NCBI GenBank assembly: GCA_003864495.1 | Contig: ML133426.1 | Span: 620,001-684,000, forward strand | Source of the DNA: Nemopilema nomurai | Taxonomy: Eukaryota > Cnidaria > Scyphozoa > Rhizostomeae > Rhizostomatidae | Direction: 5' to 3' | DNA: 64,000 bases | Shown: piece by piece, positions 37,425 to 49,497 of the stretch | Layout of the letters: each line of letters starts with the position of its first letter | Position numbering within the stretch: the stretch's first letter is position 1 | The notes under the pieces: model-generated | What the model saw: only the letters and a program-made list of their open reading frames with translations | Databases searched by the model: none | Told to the model about the DNA's origin: nothing | Made by a program: the position numbers and the translations under genes

Positions 37425-40400
37425 ACACGTGTGGCCTGAATTGATCCAGCGATTCCTCGACGTGATATCAAATATAGCAAATTCCTTATTGAAAGATGGC
37501 TTGAAATTTACATTGCATGATGAAATATGAATAACTTGTCTTTTCTGCTGATTTCTTTCTTTTGTGCCACCCATTTTTTGGGACAGCACTCTTGCCACCC
37601 ATTTATTGGGACATCTTCGAGGATCATCTGACAACGATCTCCTCGTAAAAATAGCATTTATTTGATTGAACTAAACTCCCGAAAATTACACTACTGAATG
37701 AAGCATGATGCCGCCAGAGCTCCTTTTATCATTGCCAGCCCACAATTTTGTATATTAGTTACTGTAACAACATGAGTCAATGACTTCTTCGAAACACATA
37801 AAGTATTCATAACCACAAATTTCTTGAATAATCAAACAGCAACGTACTTAGGCACTGACTCTTTCGCATTTTTATCAGAATGCCAAGACTAACTTTAACT
37901 TTCTAAGCTGTGCCTAACCTACGATAATTGACTGCTTTCGAATCAGCCTTTACAAATGATTCATAATTTCTAGTGAAACTAAAATAACCTGCTATATAAC
38001 TTGAAGACGGCATTCGAGTTTCTAGCAATCTCTACGAAGCTAATCCAAGTGTGTGGTCAGTTAGTAGATACCGACCCCACTCAACTGCGCTACATGAAAT
38101 AGACCATTTCACAAAATCTTCCAACCTCTGGGATACTTGCTACTTGAGAAATTAAGCAGTGGAGAAAATGTCCTAAAAATCACGAAAAGCTATTTGTACT
38201 ACATATGTTTGCATATCCAAGGAGTATCCCATGTCGAGTTATTTTCGAAATGGTCTCTCTTTATCAATGGCTCCATTCTTTACCTTTGATTACGCCTCAT
38301 GTATTTACATGAAAATATACCTTTGGGAAACTCACCCCCTCTAAGGTCGCGAAATTCAAAGCGTTTTCTAAACTTTCTTGCAGCCTGCGGTCTAGTTTTC
38401 AAGAGCACAGCCGCATCGATTCTTTCCCTCGAGCATTCGTTCATAATATCAAAATTTCAATTGGATGTCTCCCATTTCTGTTTTTACTAAAAAGAGTTCA
38501 ACAGGCCATCGATTGCCTAGCATCCAATTTTGTGTTTCCTTTCTAGAGATAATGGAAAGAGCGTAAGTAAAGGCTGGCGTGCTTGTATTTCATTTCGATG
38601 TCCATATTCGCGCTTTCCAGATTATCACATGGTCTTTTGGATCGCTTAAGCTGCTCTGACTCTCTTGAACGAAACAAAACGGCAGTAGGGTCATGAAACC
38701 AAATACAGCTTGAGCCGTAGGGTTGCACTTATATAGGCAATTGCCCCCATCTTATCTTATGTATAATTCTTGTATATTCGTTGGCGGAAAGTCGGTTGCT
38801 GGTGTGGAAATTTGAAAGAAAAATGCTTTTAACATGCATTTCAAAAAGTTTGTGATGGAGAGGCAATCAGAGATAACAAATTTAAGTTAAACTTTTCCTA
38901 AGTACCCCAAGTCTTTCTGAAAACTTAATTACTTTGTAAAATTTGTCAAGGTCTGTATGTGAAGTTTCTTGTTTCCTGTCTTCGTGATAAAACGCCTAAA
39001 AGGTGGGAGTTTTATTTGTGCAATTGTTTGATACTATGCTAATTAAATGAGCGCTTCTTTATACTTCTATAGGTTATATTAGATGCTTTTAAAATAAGTG
39101 TTAATTGGCACCACACAATGAAAAGCTTACCCTATCTTTTTAACAAGTATAGAGATCTAGAAATTAAAAACTAAAGTTCTTCCATTCTAGCTAGTTTTCA
39201 TACTAGAATATGTTCAAGTGGACACAGTTATTACAGCCACTATCCCATGCCAGCAAATTATCGCAACAGGCTTTGCATACATCCCATAGAAGTGTTTGGC
39301 TCTGTCAATAATCAAATCCCCACGTCGGCCTTTTATCTCTCCTGAGCTCTTCTTCACGTGACGTATGGAACATTTCTAAGCTTTAATCTTTAACTTTTCT
39401 TCTGAGTTTTTATGCACCGAAAGTCATTAAAATCATAATGACTTTTAATTCGATTTTATTTCTTTGTGCTAATTTTTAATTCCCCTTTTCAATCGAAGAA
39501 TAGTACTTTTCTAATTTTTGTTATTAAATTGTAGTGTCAAAGTTTACGGATTAAGTCATAAAATATTTCCTGTCCCGAACGCTTCTTGTCAATTAGTTCC
39601 TTTCCAGCGTAATTCCTGGATAGTATTATAATTCCTAAAGCTTTAAACATGCACCATGGCTGAATAGTTTCGATCATTGAAACGTACAGATAACTAATGT
39701 AGCTTAATTCGCGCGGCTGAGGGATGTATTTATTTGCATAAATGTCATACGCTTGAAGAATGTCACGTCTTGAAGAATATGAAAATTCAAAACTATAATT
39801 TACACAGAATTTTCACTAGATTAAATATTTTCATTCAAAAAGAAATAAGTGTCAAAGTTGATACATTATCAACGAACAAACTATAGCACTTGAACGTGAA
39901 ATAAAGCCAAATGAGTCTTTAAGTTTGAAAGGTTACGATGACAAGTATTCTTCATAATATTGGAAAGTTTCCTTTTCCGAATGTAAACATGATACTTTGT
40001 GTTTTGAAAATATTGAAAAATTCCTTTGATTGAGTGAGACTTCTTGCAACTTTCAAATTTTGCAAATTCGATCTAAGTTTGTCTGCCTTTTGTTTTGCCA
40101 TGTGGTCTGCCGGATCTTTTGGACTACATTCCAACTTGGAGTCAACGAATCACTAACACGGTGATTTTTAAAAGACAGATGTTACTTAATTGTTTACGGC
40201 AACTTTATTACTCCTTAAAATCTCCCCTGTTTTACCAAAAAACATGCAGATACCTACTGTGGCTACGACGTAAAATTTTCCAAATCATATAGGGAACGTT
40301 TCTAAAAACACTTAAATCGACACTGCAAATTTTTATTCGACACTGCCAATACCTAGCACAAGAAGTAAAACTGCATCATTCACTAATCTGTAAAAACAAC

Positions 40401-41205
40401 TGTCTATCAATTTAGATTTTCATGTGGCTATGTTCTTGCCAATGCACATATATATCTGACCTTTTTGTTCTCCATTATAGAAATACTAATAAGTCTCACC
40501 CCAGTCTGCTACCTATTTCTAAGTTCAAATTCTCTACGTCTTTTTATTATGTAAGAAATGCTTGGGTTGTGTAAGAAGAGGTTGATCACATAATTGCATG
40601 ATTGCTCAGTGCTCCAGAGCCTTTGGGAGGCATTATATTTTTAAAAATGTGAATTTTGGGCCGAGACACTGCATACAAGCACTGTATACAATGATTTGCG
40701 AAAAATTGATTTAATTGCAAAAAAGGCTCCTTGTTTGAAACCTTGTCCCCATAAATGCCTTGTTACCCGGTTTACAACAACTTTCTTTTAAAAGGAATAG
40801 AAGCAGCTTGCTTAGAATTATTTCTGTAACACTTCTAGAGATCTTGCTCTTTTTCCCTTTGGCTTTCTTACTCTTTACACTTAACTTGTTAAGAGCCTCT
40901 TATCAAACATAGGTTCAATCTTGCATGAGGCCTTGACGAAACGTTCATTTACACAGCTTATCTACATTAACAATAGCAAATTAACTATCCTCCCACAGCA
41001 TGGCACTATTTTCCAATTTATGTAAGTACCTTAGGCATGCTTCCAAAATTTCATGAACTCTATTTTGTAAGCTTTGAAGTTCTCTTTGTCTTTGGTGACG
41101 TTTTTACTTCTCTACTTCACTTAGGGAGACGGTTTTTAAAGATCCTCTTGAGGAATTTCGTGTTTTTATTGTGAATAGAGCCCCATGATGTTGATCAAGT
41201 TTTGC
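37425..41205. repeat. Spacer 6 between astacin copies 6 and 7
   Basis: No supported gene. The stretch near 39,215 lacks the ATAGATTTATAAATACTATAAT segment of the other spacers. From 40,341 the DNA is the first copy of a 1.1-kb tandem duplication. Confidence 0.7.
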
Positions 41206-41270
41206 TATAAAGATGACGGCCGGCGTCATTTGGTCATCACTTGGTCAGGTTTCTTGGACAAGACACAACC
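41206..41270 (+). promoter_or_regulatory. TATA box and leader, upstream copy of the copy 7 promoter
   Basis: Complete TATAAA and inverted repeat, identical in layout to the other promoters. Confidence 0.5.
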
Positions 41271-41343
41271 ATGAAGTCGCTTTTCGGAATTTTGCTTTTG
41301 GCTTTCGCCTTCAACTCTGCCTATTGCCTCGAAAATGAAGAGG
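41271..41343 (+). other. Orphan astacin exon 1 (copy 7A)
   Basis: Full 73-bp first exon, coding for the standard signal peptide, with its GTGAGT donor intact. It is followed by a truncated intron 1 and a second promoter plus exon 1. Because exon 1B has no splice acceptor, a transcript from this promoter could join directly to exon 2 at 42576 and give the same protein as copy 7. Confidence 0.75.
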
Positions 41344-42325
41344 GTGAGTCGCTTTTTGAATTTTATGGCATCATCTTTTTAAAGAAAAACAGGTTGTATT
41401 ATTTAGTCGTTGTATTTTATATCTCTACTGAAAACCTGCTTTCTTTGGATCACTGCCAATACCTAGCACAAGAAGTAAAACTGCATCATTCACTAATCTG
41501 TAAAAACAACTGTCTATCAATTTAGATTTTCATGTGGCTATGTTCTTGCCCAATGCCACATATATATCTGACCTTTTTGTTCTCCATTATAGAAATACTA
41601 ATAAGTCTCACCCCAGTCTGCTACCTATTTCTAAGTTCAAATTCTCTACGTCTTTTTATTATGTAAGAAATGCTTGGGTTGTGTAAGAAGAGGTTGATCA
41701 CATAATTGCATGATTGCTCAGTGCTCCAGAGCCTTTGGGAGGCATTATATTTTTAAAAATGTGAATTTTGGGCCGAGACACTGCATACAAGCACTGTATA
41801 CAATGATTTGCGAAACAATTGATTTAATTGCAAAAAATTGGCTCCTTGTTTGAAACCTTGTCCCCATAAATGCCTTGTTACCCCGGTTACAACAAACTTT
41901 CTTTTAAAAGGAATAGAAGCAGCTTGCTTAGAATTGTTTCTGTAACACTTCTAGAGACTCTTGCTCTTTTTCCCTTTGGCTTTCTTTACTCTTTACCACT
42001 TAACTTGTTAAGAGCCTCTTATCAAACATAGGTTCAATCTTGCATGAGGCCTTGACGAAACGGTTCATTTACACAGCTTATCTACATTAACAATAGCAAA
42101 TTAACTATCCTCCCACAGCATGGCACTATTTTCCAATTTATGTAAGTACCTTAGGCATGCTTCCAAAATTTCATGAACTCTATTTTGTAAGCTTTGAAGT
42201 TCTCTTTGTCTTTGGTGACGTTTTTACTTCTCTACTTCACTTAGGGAGACGGTTTTTAAAGATCCTCTTGAGGAATTTCGTGTTTTTATTGTGAATAGAG
42301 CCCCATGATGTTGATCAAGTTTTGC

Positions 42326-42390
42326 TATAAAGATGACGGCCGGCGTCATTTGGTCATCACTTGGTCAGGTTTCTTGGACAAGACACAACC
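42326..42390 (+). promoter_or_regulatory. TATA box and putative 5' leader, astacin copy 7
   Basis: TATAAA 65 bases before the ATG and the perfect inverted repeat ATGACG-GCCGG-CGTCAT. Confidence 0.6.
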
Positions 42391-44843
42391 ATGAAGTCGC
42401 TTTTCGGAATTTTGCTTTTGGCTTTCGCCTTCAACTCTGCCTATTGCCTCGAAAATGAAGAGGGTGAGTCGCTTTTTGAATTTTATGGCATCATCTTTTT
42501 AAAGAAAAACAGGTTGTATTATTTAGTCGTTGTATTTTATATCTCTACTGAAAACCTGCTTTCTTTGGATCTCAGGCGATTATTTCGAGGGTGACATGGA
42601 GCTGACTGAGGAACAGAAAATCGGCATTCAAATGTCAATTGACGGAATACCAACATACGGTGCAACTACCTACAAAAATTGGCCAAGGAACATCCCATAC
42701 GCGATCGACAGAAACTTGGGTGAGTTTGGTACAACCAAGGTATTCAGTGCCCTTTAAAGCGATGTCTGACAAGTCTGCAACGCTTTAGACATTTACTCAG
42801 TAGGGAATGGCTTTTGCAACTCTCAGCCAGTTGCTATTTAGCTGTAAACTGTGACTTCGTATAACTTTATTGGAAAATATTTAGAAAGCCTTGTTTGTAA
42901 AATGCCTAAATCGGTATATGTTCAACAAGCCAGCCCTAGTATCTTTGTAAAAGCGTAATTTTAATACCTTGCATATCGAAGTTCCCTCTCTACAAGTCAC
43001 TCTGAAATGTTACCAGAATGGCTTAATGGACTGAATTCGCCCTCACTCCACTTATATAATGAGCCACCAAGTTTAGGCCAATCTGCAAGGGGAAATACCA
43101 CGTTACACACCGCAGATCTGAAAAAGACCATAGCCTGAAATACCAGAGAGTATCAAAAGATATAATACATACATTATGTAGCAGTGACATATATACATAT
43201 ATATATATATATATATTTAATATACGTCTTTTCCCGGGCTACGTAGGTCTTTTCTTTCCTTGCGACCGGGTTACACAGGGTTTATGACAGTTGCGTATTA
43301 TCTGTCTCAACACGAAAGATTCAAAGCTTTCCTACTCTCCTTATAAAGGCTCAACAGCACGATCAAAGATTGCAGCCGCCATTGCTGACTACCACACATT
43401 CACTTGCCTGAGATTCCACCAGCGAAGAAGTGAATCTGCCTACTTCTATTTCACAACTGGATCAGGGTCAGCTAAGTTTTGTTTTTCGATGTTTTCATTT
43501 TCAAACTTTTGATAAGGTTTTGTCTTGGATCACGAGCAGACTTTCAAAGCAAAAGTGAAGGTGCATTTCCAACTTTTTATCACTTGGTCGAAAATATAAC
43601 GTAAATGTGCAAAGAGATAATCTATATTATCATTTTATTGTATCGCTTGTATTCACGGGGTTCAGCTTCCATTCCTAAAACTTTGTATAGCTTGTTCTAA
43701 AGATGTTGCCTTTTTGCAATTGCTTAGAGATAGAATTGCCTAGAAATGCAATTGTTGAACTGCAGTCTTGTCTATATGTACAAAGTATTTTCTACATCTC
43801 CTTGGCAAAAGACAGCTTAGTGCATGACACCTGTTGAGCCATTCTACACAGCCCCTTTTCGCGTCTCTAAAATCTTTAACTGTTTTTGGGTAAGCAAACA
43901 TGACCCTCAATTACACCAACACCAACACTATATCAGCTTTTCGACCCTTTCAGGTGCTCCTCCCCAGTTGGCTACAGGGGAAGGCCAAACCACATCAAGC
44001 TCGCAAGTGGATGCTGGCACAAGGGCATTGTTATTCACGAAATGATGCACAGTTTAGGATTCTTTCACGAGCAAAGTCGACCAGATAGAGACAACTTCGT
44101 CAACATAATCTGGGCAAACATCCCAAGTGGTATACGATCTTAACCTTGCCTAAGTTTCTTTCATGGCTCGATTTCTGTTGATGTGCTGTTGACAACAATG
44201 ATATGTATTACTGGTAGACATCATATTTAATACACTAATTAGCTATTGGCATACCGACAATTTACCCAAAGCCTTAAATTATACTAGATATGTTCACGAA
44301 AAGTACGGCTGAATATAAACCAATATGTGAAGGAATATCTTAACGTGATTATTAGCCTTGGCTTCTTTGGAGACTAGAAGGTGGGAAATGGTGTTGAAAT
44401 TCTTGGAAGACAAAAGAAAGGCACAAAACATAAGATATTCATCACAATAATAAACATCATCTACAAATATTTTCCGAAACAGTACCACAAATGCGAAGTT
44501 AATCATAGACAGCATTTCAACACATACTACTTAGTAAGTGGAACATTCAATGTGAAATATTTGTTTGGTGTTCCCATTTTCCTAAACATACTGGTGGCTG
44601 AATTTCTTTTTATCATCTCCCCCAGACAAAAGACACAACTTCAACAAATACGACTACGGTACAATCAGGTCAGGCAGCAGCCCTTACGACTACATGTCCG
44701 TCATGCACTACGGTCGCACTGCCTTTGGAAGTGGCAAGGTGACAATCGATGCTAAGAATAACTACTACGATAGGAAGATTGGCCAGCGAGGTGGATTCAG
44801 CAGTGAGGACGTAAAGCAAATCAGAACAAAATACCAGTGCTAG
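42391..44843 (+). CDS. Astacin-family secreted zinc metalloprotease, copy 7 (5 exons, 242 aa)
   Basis: Exons 42391-42463, 42576-42719, 43349-43466, 43954-44129 and 44626-44843. Intact frame and active site. Residues: Ile42 as in copies 1 and 8, Arg120, Arg122, Lys127, Ser130, Ser188, Arg220. Introns 2 and 3 resemble copy 1 most: both have the long TA run, the CTGTAAACTG variant and the TTTAACTGTTTTTGGG stretch before exon 4. An additional promoter plus exon 1 lies 1,120 bp upstream. Confidence 0.92.
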
Positions 44844-47800
44844 ACACGTGTGGCCTGAACTGATCCAGCGATTCCTTCACATAATATCAAATATAGCAAA
44901 TTCCTTATTGAAAAATGGCTTGAAATTTACATTGCATGATGAAATTTGAATAACTTGTCTTTTCTGCTGATTTCTTTCTTTTGTGCCACCCATTTTTTGG
45001 GACAGCACTCTTGCCACCCATTTATTGGGACATCTTCGAGGATCATCTGACAATGACATGCTCGTAAAAATAGCATTTATTTGATTGAACTAAACTCCCG
45101 AAAATTACACTACTGAATGAAGCATGATGCCGCCAGAGCTCCTTTTATCATTGCCAGCCCACAATTTTGTATATTAGTTACTGTAACAACATGAGTCAAT
45201 GACTTCTTCGAAACACATAAAGTATTTATAACCACAAATTTCTTGAATAATCAAACAGCAACGTACTTAGGCACTGACTCTTTCGCATTTTTATCAGAAT
45301 GCCAAGACTAACTTTAACTTTCTAAGCTGTGCCTAACCTACGATAATTGACTGCTTTCGAATCAGCCTTTACGTATGATTCATAATTTCTAGTGGAACTG
45401 AAATAACCTGCTATATAACTTGAAGACGGCATTCGAGTTTCTAGCAATCTCTACCAAGCTAATCCAAGTGTGTGGTCAGTTAGTTGATGCCGACCCTTCT
45501 CAACTGCGCTACATGAAATAGACAATTTCACAAAATCTTCCAACCTCTGGGATACTTGCTACTTAAGAAATTAAGCAGGGGAGAAAAGGGCCTAAATATC
45601 ACGAAAAGCTATTTGTACTACATATGTTTGCACATCTAAGGAGTATTCCATGTCTAGTTATTTTCGAAATGGTCTCTCTTTATCAATGGCTCCATTCTTT
45701 ACCTTTGATTACTCCTTATGTATTTACATGAAAATATACAATTGCTAGAAAAAGCGGAACTATTTTTCGCATACTTAAAAGTACTTTTTTCGTCCGACAC
45801 TCCTCAGAGTATGCAAACGTCGGAAGATAACCAAAAACTGACCGAATAAATAGCCAGATGCGGATCGAAAACACTGGAGGGTGATAAGCAGAACGCGTGA
45901 TTGGTTATAATTGACCAATCTGCGTTACTTAACACCTCACTTTAGAAGAGCCCAAGGGAAAAGACGAACTCTTTCTGTCTACAAAGAATGGGATTTTCCA
46001 TTGAAATATAGACAGACTCCAAAACACCTAGGTGAAAGGACGACCTAGCTTGCCCAATTATACGAAAATTGTCGTCACTGTATGTTTTGGCGCAATCTGG
46101 ATTCTCTAAAAGATGTTGTCCTATAGCCGAATCGCAATTAATTTGGGCATTGCGTCTTTTACAATTTCGACGCGGCTGCTCTCTTTCTGCAGACGTTTTG
46201 GTCCTTATGCTCGTGGGAACATGCTACTTTATTCTATCCTCCAATCTTCTAAAGTGAGGTGTTAAGTAACGCAGATTGGTCAATTATAACCAATCACGCG
46301 TTCTGCTTATCACCCTCTAGTGTTTTCGATCCGCATCTGGCTATTTATTCGGTCAGTTTTTGGTTATCTTCCGACGTTTGCATACTCTGAGGAGTGTCGG
46401 ACGAAAAAAGTACTTTTAAGTATGCGAAAAATAGTTCCGCTTTTTCTAGCAATTGTGAAGTTTTGTACCACAAAGCACTTGTTCACATGAAAATATACCT
46501 TTGGGAAACTCACCCCCTCTAAGGTCGCGAAATTCAAAGCGTTTTCTAAACTTTCTTGCAGCCTGCGGTCTAGTTTTCAAGAGCACAGCCGCATCGATTC
46601 TTTCCCTCGAGCATTCGTTCATAATATCAAAATTTCAATTGGATGTCTCCCATTTCTGTTTTTACTAAAAAGAGTTCAACAGGCCATCGATTGCCTAGCA
46701 TCCAATTTTGTGTTTCCTTTCTAGATATAATGGAAAGAACGTAAGTAAAGGCTGGCGTGCTTGTATTTCATTTCGATGTCCATATAGAATCACATGGTCT
46801 TTTGGATCGCTTAAGCTGCTCTGACTCTCTTGAACGAAACAAAACGGCAGTAGGGTCATGAAACCAAATACAGCTTGAGCCGTAGGGTTGCACTTATATA
46901 GGCAATTGCGACCATCTTATCTTATGTATAATTCTTGTATATTCGTTGGCGGAAAGTCGGTTGCTGGTGTGGAAATTTCAAAGAAAAATGCTTTTAACAT
47001 GCATTTCAAAAAGTTTGTGATGGAGAGGCAATCAGAGATAACAAATTTAAGTTAAACTTTTCCTAAGTATCCCAAGTCTTTCTGAAAACTTAATTACTTT
47101 GTAAAATTTGTCAAGGTCTGTATGTGAAGTTTCTTGTTTCCTGTCTTCGTGATAAAGCGCCTAAAAGGTGGGAGTTTTATTTGTGCGATTGTTTGATACT
47201 ATGCTAATTAAATGAGCGCTTCTTTATACTTCTATAGGTTATATTAGATGCTTTTAAAATAAGTGTTAATTGGCACCACACAATGAAAAGCTTACCCTAT
47301 CTTTTTAACAAGTATAGAGATCTAGAAATTAAAAACTAAAGTTCTTCCATTCTAGCTAGTTTTCATACTAGAATATGTTCATAGATTTATAAATACTATA
47401 GTATAATAAGTGAACACATTTATTACAGCCACTATTCCATGCCAGAAAATAATCAGAACAGGCTTTGCATACATCCCATAGAAGTGTTTGTAATAATCAA
47501 ATTTGCTCTGTCAATAATCAAATCCCCACGTCGGCCTTTTATCTCTCCTGAGCTCTTCTTCACGTGACGTATGGAACATTTCTAAGCTTAATCTTTAACT
47601 TTTCATCTGTTTTTATGAACGAAAGTCATTAAAATCATAATGACTTTTAATTCGATTTTATTTCTTTGTGCTAATTTTTAATTCCCCTTTTCAATCGAAA
47701 AATAGTACTTTTCTAATTTTTGTTATTAAATTGTAGTGTCAAAGTTTACGGATTAAGTCATAAAATATTTCCTGTCCCGAACGCTTCTTGTCAATTAGTT

Positions 47801-49432
47801 CCTTTCCAGCGTAATTCCTGGATAGTATTATAATTCCTAAAGCTTTAAACATGCACCATGGCTGAATAGTTTTGATCATTGAAACGTACAGATAACTTAA
47901 TGTAGCTCAATTCGCGCGGCTGAAGGATGTATTTATTTGCATAAATGTCATACGCTTGAAGAATGTCACGTCTTGAAGAATATGAAAATTCAAAACTATA
48001 ATTTACACAGAATTTTCACTAGATTAAATATTTTCATTCAAAAAGAAATAAGTGTCAAAGTTGATACATTATCAACGAACAAACTATAGCACTTGAACGT
48101 GAAATAAAGCCAAATGAGTCTTTAAGTTTGAAAGGTTACGATGACAAGTATTCTTTATAATATTGGAAAGTTTCCTTTTCCGAATGTAAACATGATACTT
48201 TGTGTTTTGAAAATATTGAAAAATTCCTTTGATTGAGTGAGACTTCTTGCAACTTTCAAATTTTGCAAATTCGATCTAAGTTTGTCTGCCTTTTGTTTTG
48301 CCATGTGGTCTGCCGGATCTTTTGGACTACATTCCAACTTGGAGTCAACGAATCACTAACACGGTGATTTTTAAAAGACAGATGTTACTTAATTGTTTAC
48401 GGCAACTTTATTACTCCTTAAAATCTCCCTGGTTTTACCAAAAAACATGCAGATACCTACTGTGGCTACGACGTAAAATTTTCCAAATCATATAGGGAAC
48501 GTTTTTAAAAACACTTAAATCGACACTGCAAATTTTTATTCGACACTGCCAATACCTAGCACAAGAACTAAAACTGCATCATTCACTAATCTGTAAAAAC
48601 AACTGTCTATCAATTTAGATTTTCATGTGGCTATGCTCTTAATAAATGTTCTTGCCCAATGCCAGATACATATCTTACCTTTTCGTTCTCAGTTACAGAA
48701 ACACTATTAAGTCTCACCCCAGTCTGCTACCTATTTCTAAGTTCAAATTCTCCACGTCTTTTTATTATGTAAGAAATGCTTGGGTTGTGTAAGAAGAGGT
48801 TGATCACATAAATTCATGATTGCTCAGTGCTCCAGAGCCTTTGGGAGGCATTATAATTTAAAAAATGTGAATTTTGGGCCGAGACACTGCATACAAGCAC
48901 TGTATACAAAGCTTTGTGAAACAATTGATTTAATTGCAAAAAATTGGCTCCTTGTTTGAAACCTTGCCCCCATAAAATGTCTTGTTACCACGATTACAAC
49001 GGACTTACTTTTAAAAGGAATAGAAGCAGCTTGCTTAGAATTATTTCTGTAACACTTCTAGAGAATCTTGCTCTTTCTCCCTTTGGCTTTCCCTACTCTT
49101 AAACACTTAACTTGTTAAGAGCCTCTTATCAAACATAGGTTCAATCTTGCGTGAGGCCTTGACGAAACGGTTCATTTGCACAGCTTATTTACATTAACAA
49201 TAGCAAATTAACTATCCTCCAACAGCATGGCACTATTTTCCAATTTATGTAAGTACCTTAGGCATGCTTCCAAAATTTCATGAACTCTATTTTGTAAGCT
49301 TTGAAGCTCTCTTTGTCTTTGGTGACGTTTTTACTTCTCTACTTCGCTTAGGGAGACGGTTTTTAAAGATCCTCTTGAGGAATTTCGTGTTTTTATTGTG
49401 AATAGAGCCCCATGATGTTGATCAAGTTTTGC
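44844..49432. repeat. Spacer 7 between astacin copies 7 and 8, interrupted by a mobile element
   Basis: Same framework as the other spacers, split at about 45,739-46,484 by a foldback element. A small local duplication (TAATAATCAAAT) lies near 47,490. It carries the 38-bp ATTTGCAT segment near 47,910. No supported gene. Confidence 0.75.
45739..46484. mobile_element. Non-autonomous foldback/MITE-like element with 211-bp terminal inverted repeats
   Basis: Arms 45739-45949 and 46245-46455 are inverted copies differing at one base that I could find (GGAGGG against AGAGGG), both starting with CAATTGCTAGAAAAAGCGG. The 295-bp centre has no transposase-like frame. The element is absent from the other six spacers, which read straight through. 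The target word ACATGAAAATATA occurs on both sides (45726-45738 and 46485-46497), a 13-14-bp duplication. The right duplication lies 29 bases beyond the inverted arm, so the element has an asymmetric tail (46456-46484) with no partner on the left. The near-identity of the arms suggests recent insertion. Superfamily not assigned. Confidence 0.9.
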
Positions 49433-49497
49433 TATAAATATGACGGCCGGCGTCATTTGGTCATCACTTGGTCAGGTTTCTTGGACAAGACACAACC
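49433..49497 (+). promoter_or_regulatory. TATA box and putative 5' leader, astacin copy 8
   Basis: TATAAATA (one base closer to the ideal TATA than the TATAAAG of other copies) and the ATGACG/CGTCAT inverted repeat, 65 bases before the ATG. Confidence 0.6.

Larger units (their letters stand above)
40341..42570 (+). repeat. 1.1-kb direct duplication of the copy 7 promoter and exon 1
   Basis: The stretch 40341-41450 (upstream flank, promoter, exon 1, most of intron 1) is repeated as 41451-42570. The junction is abrupt: TTTGGAT of intron 1 is followed by CACTGCC of the upstream flank, with at most a base or two of shared sequence. The first copy is about 10 bases shorter through small losses, mainly in runs, between 40,430 and 40,930. 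Both copies share AAGAAAAAC in intron 1, unlike other units, so the duplication is local and recent, or an assembly join error. Confidence 0.85.

Noticed and set aside
46069..46257. 62-codon frame in the centre of the foldback element as a transposase
   Set aside because: Too short and partly overlaps the inverted arm; no catalytic motif.
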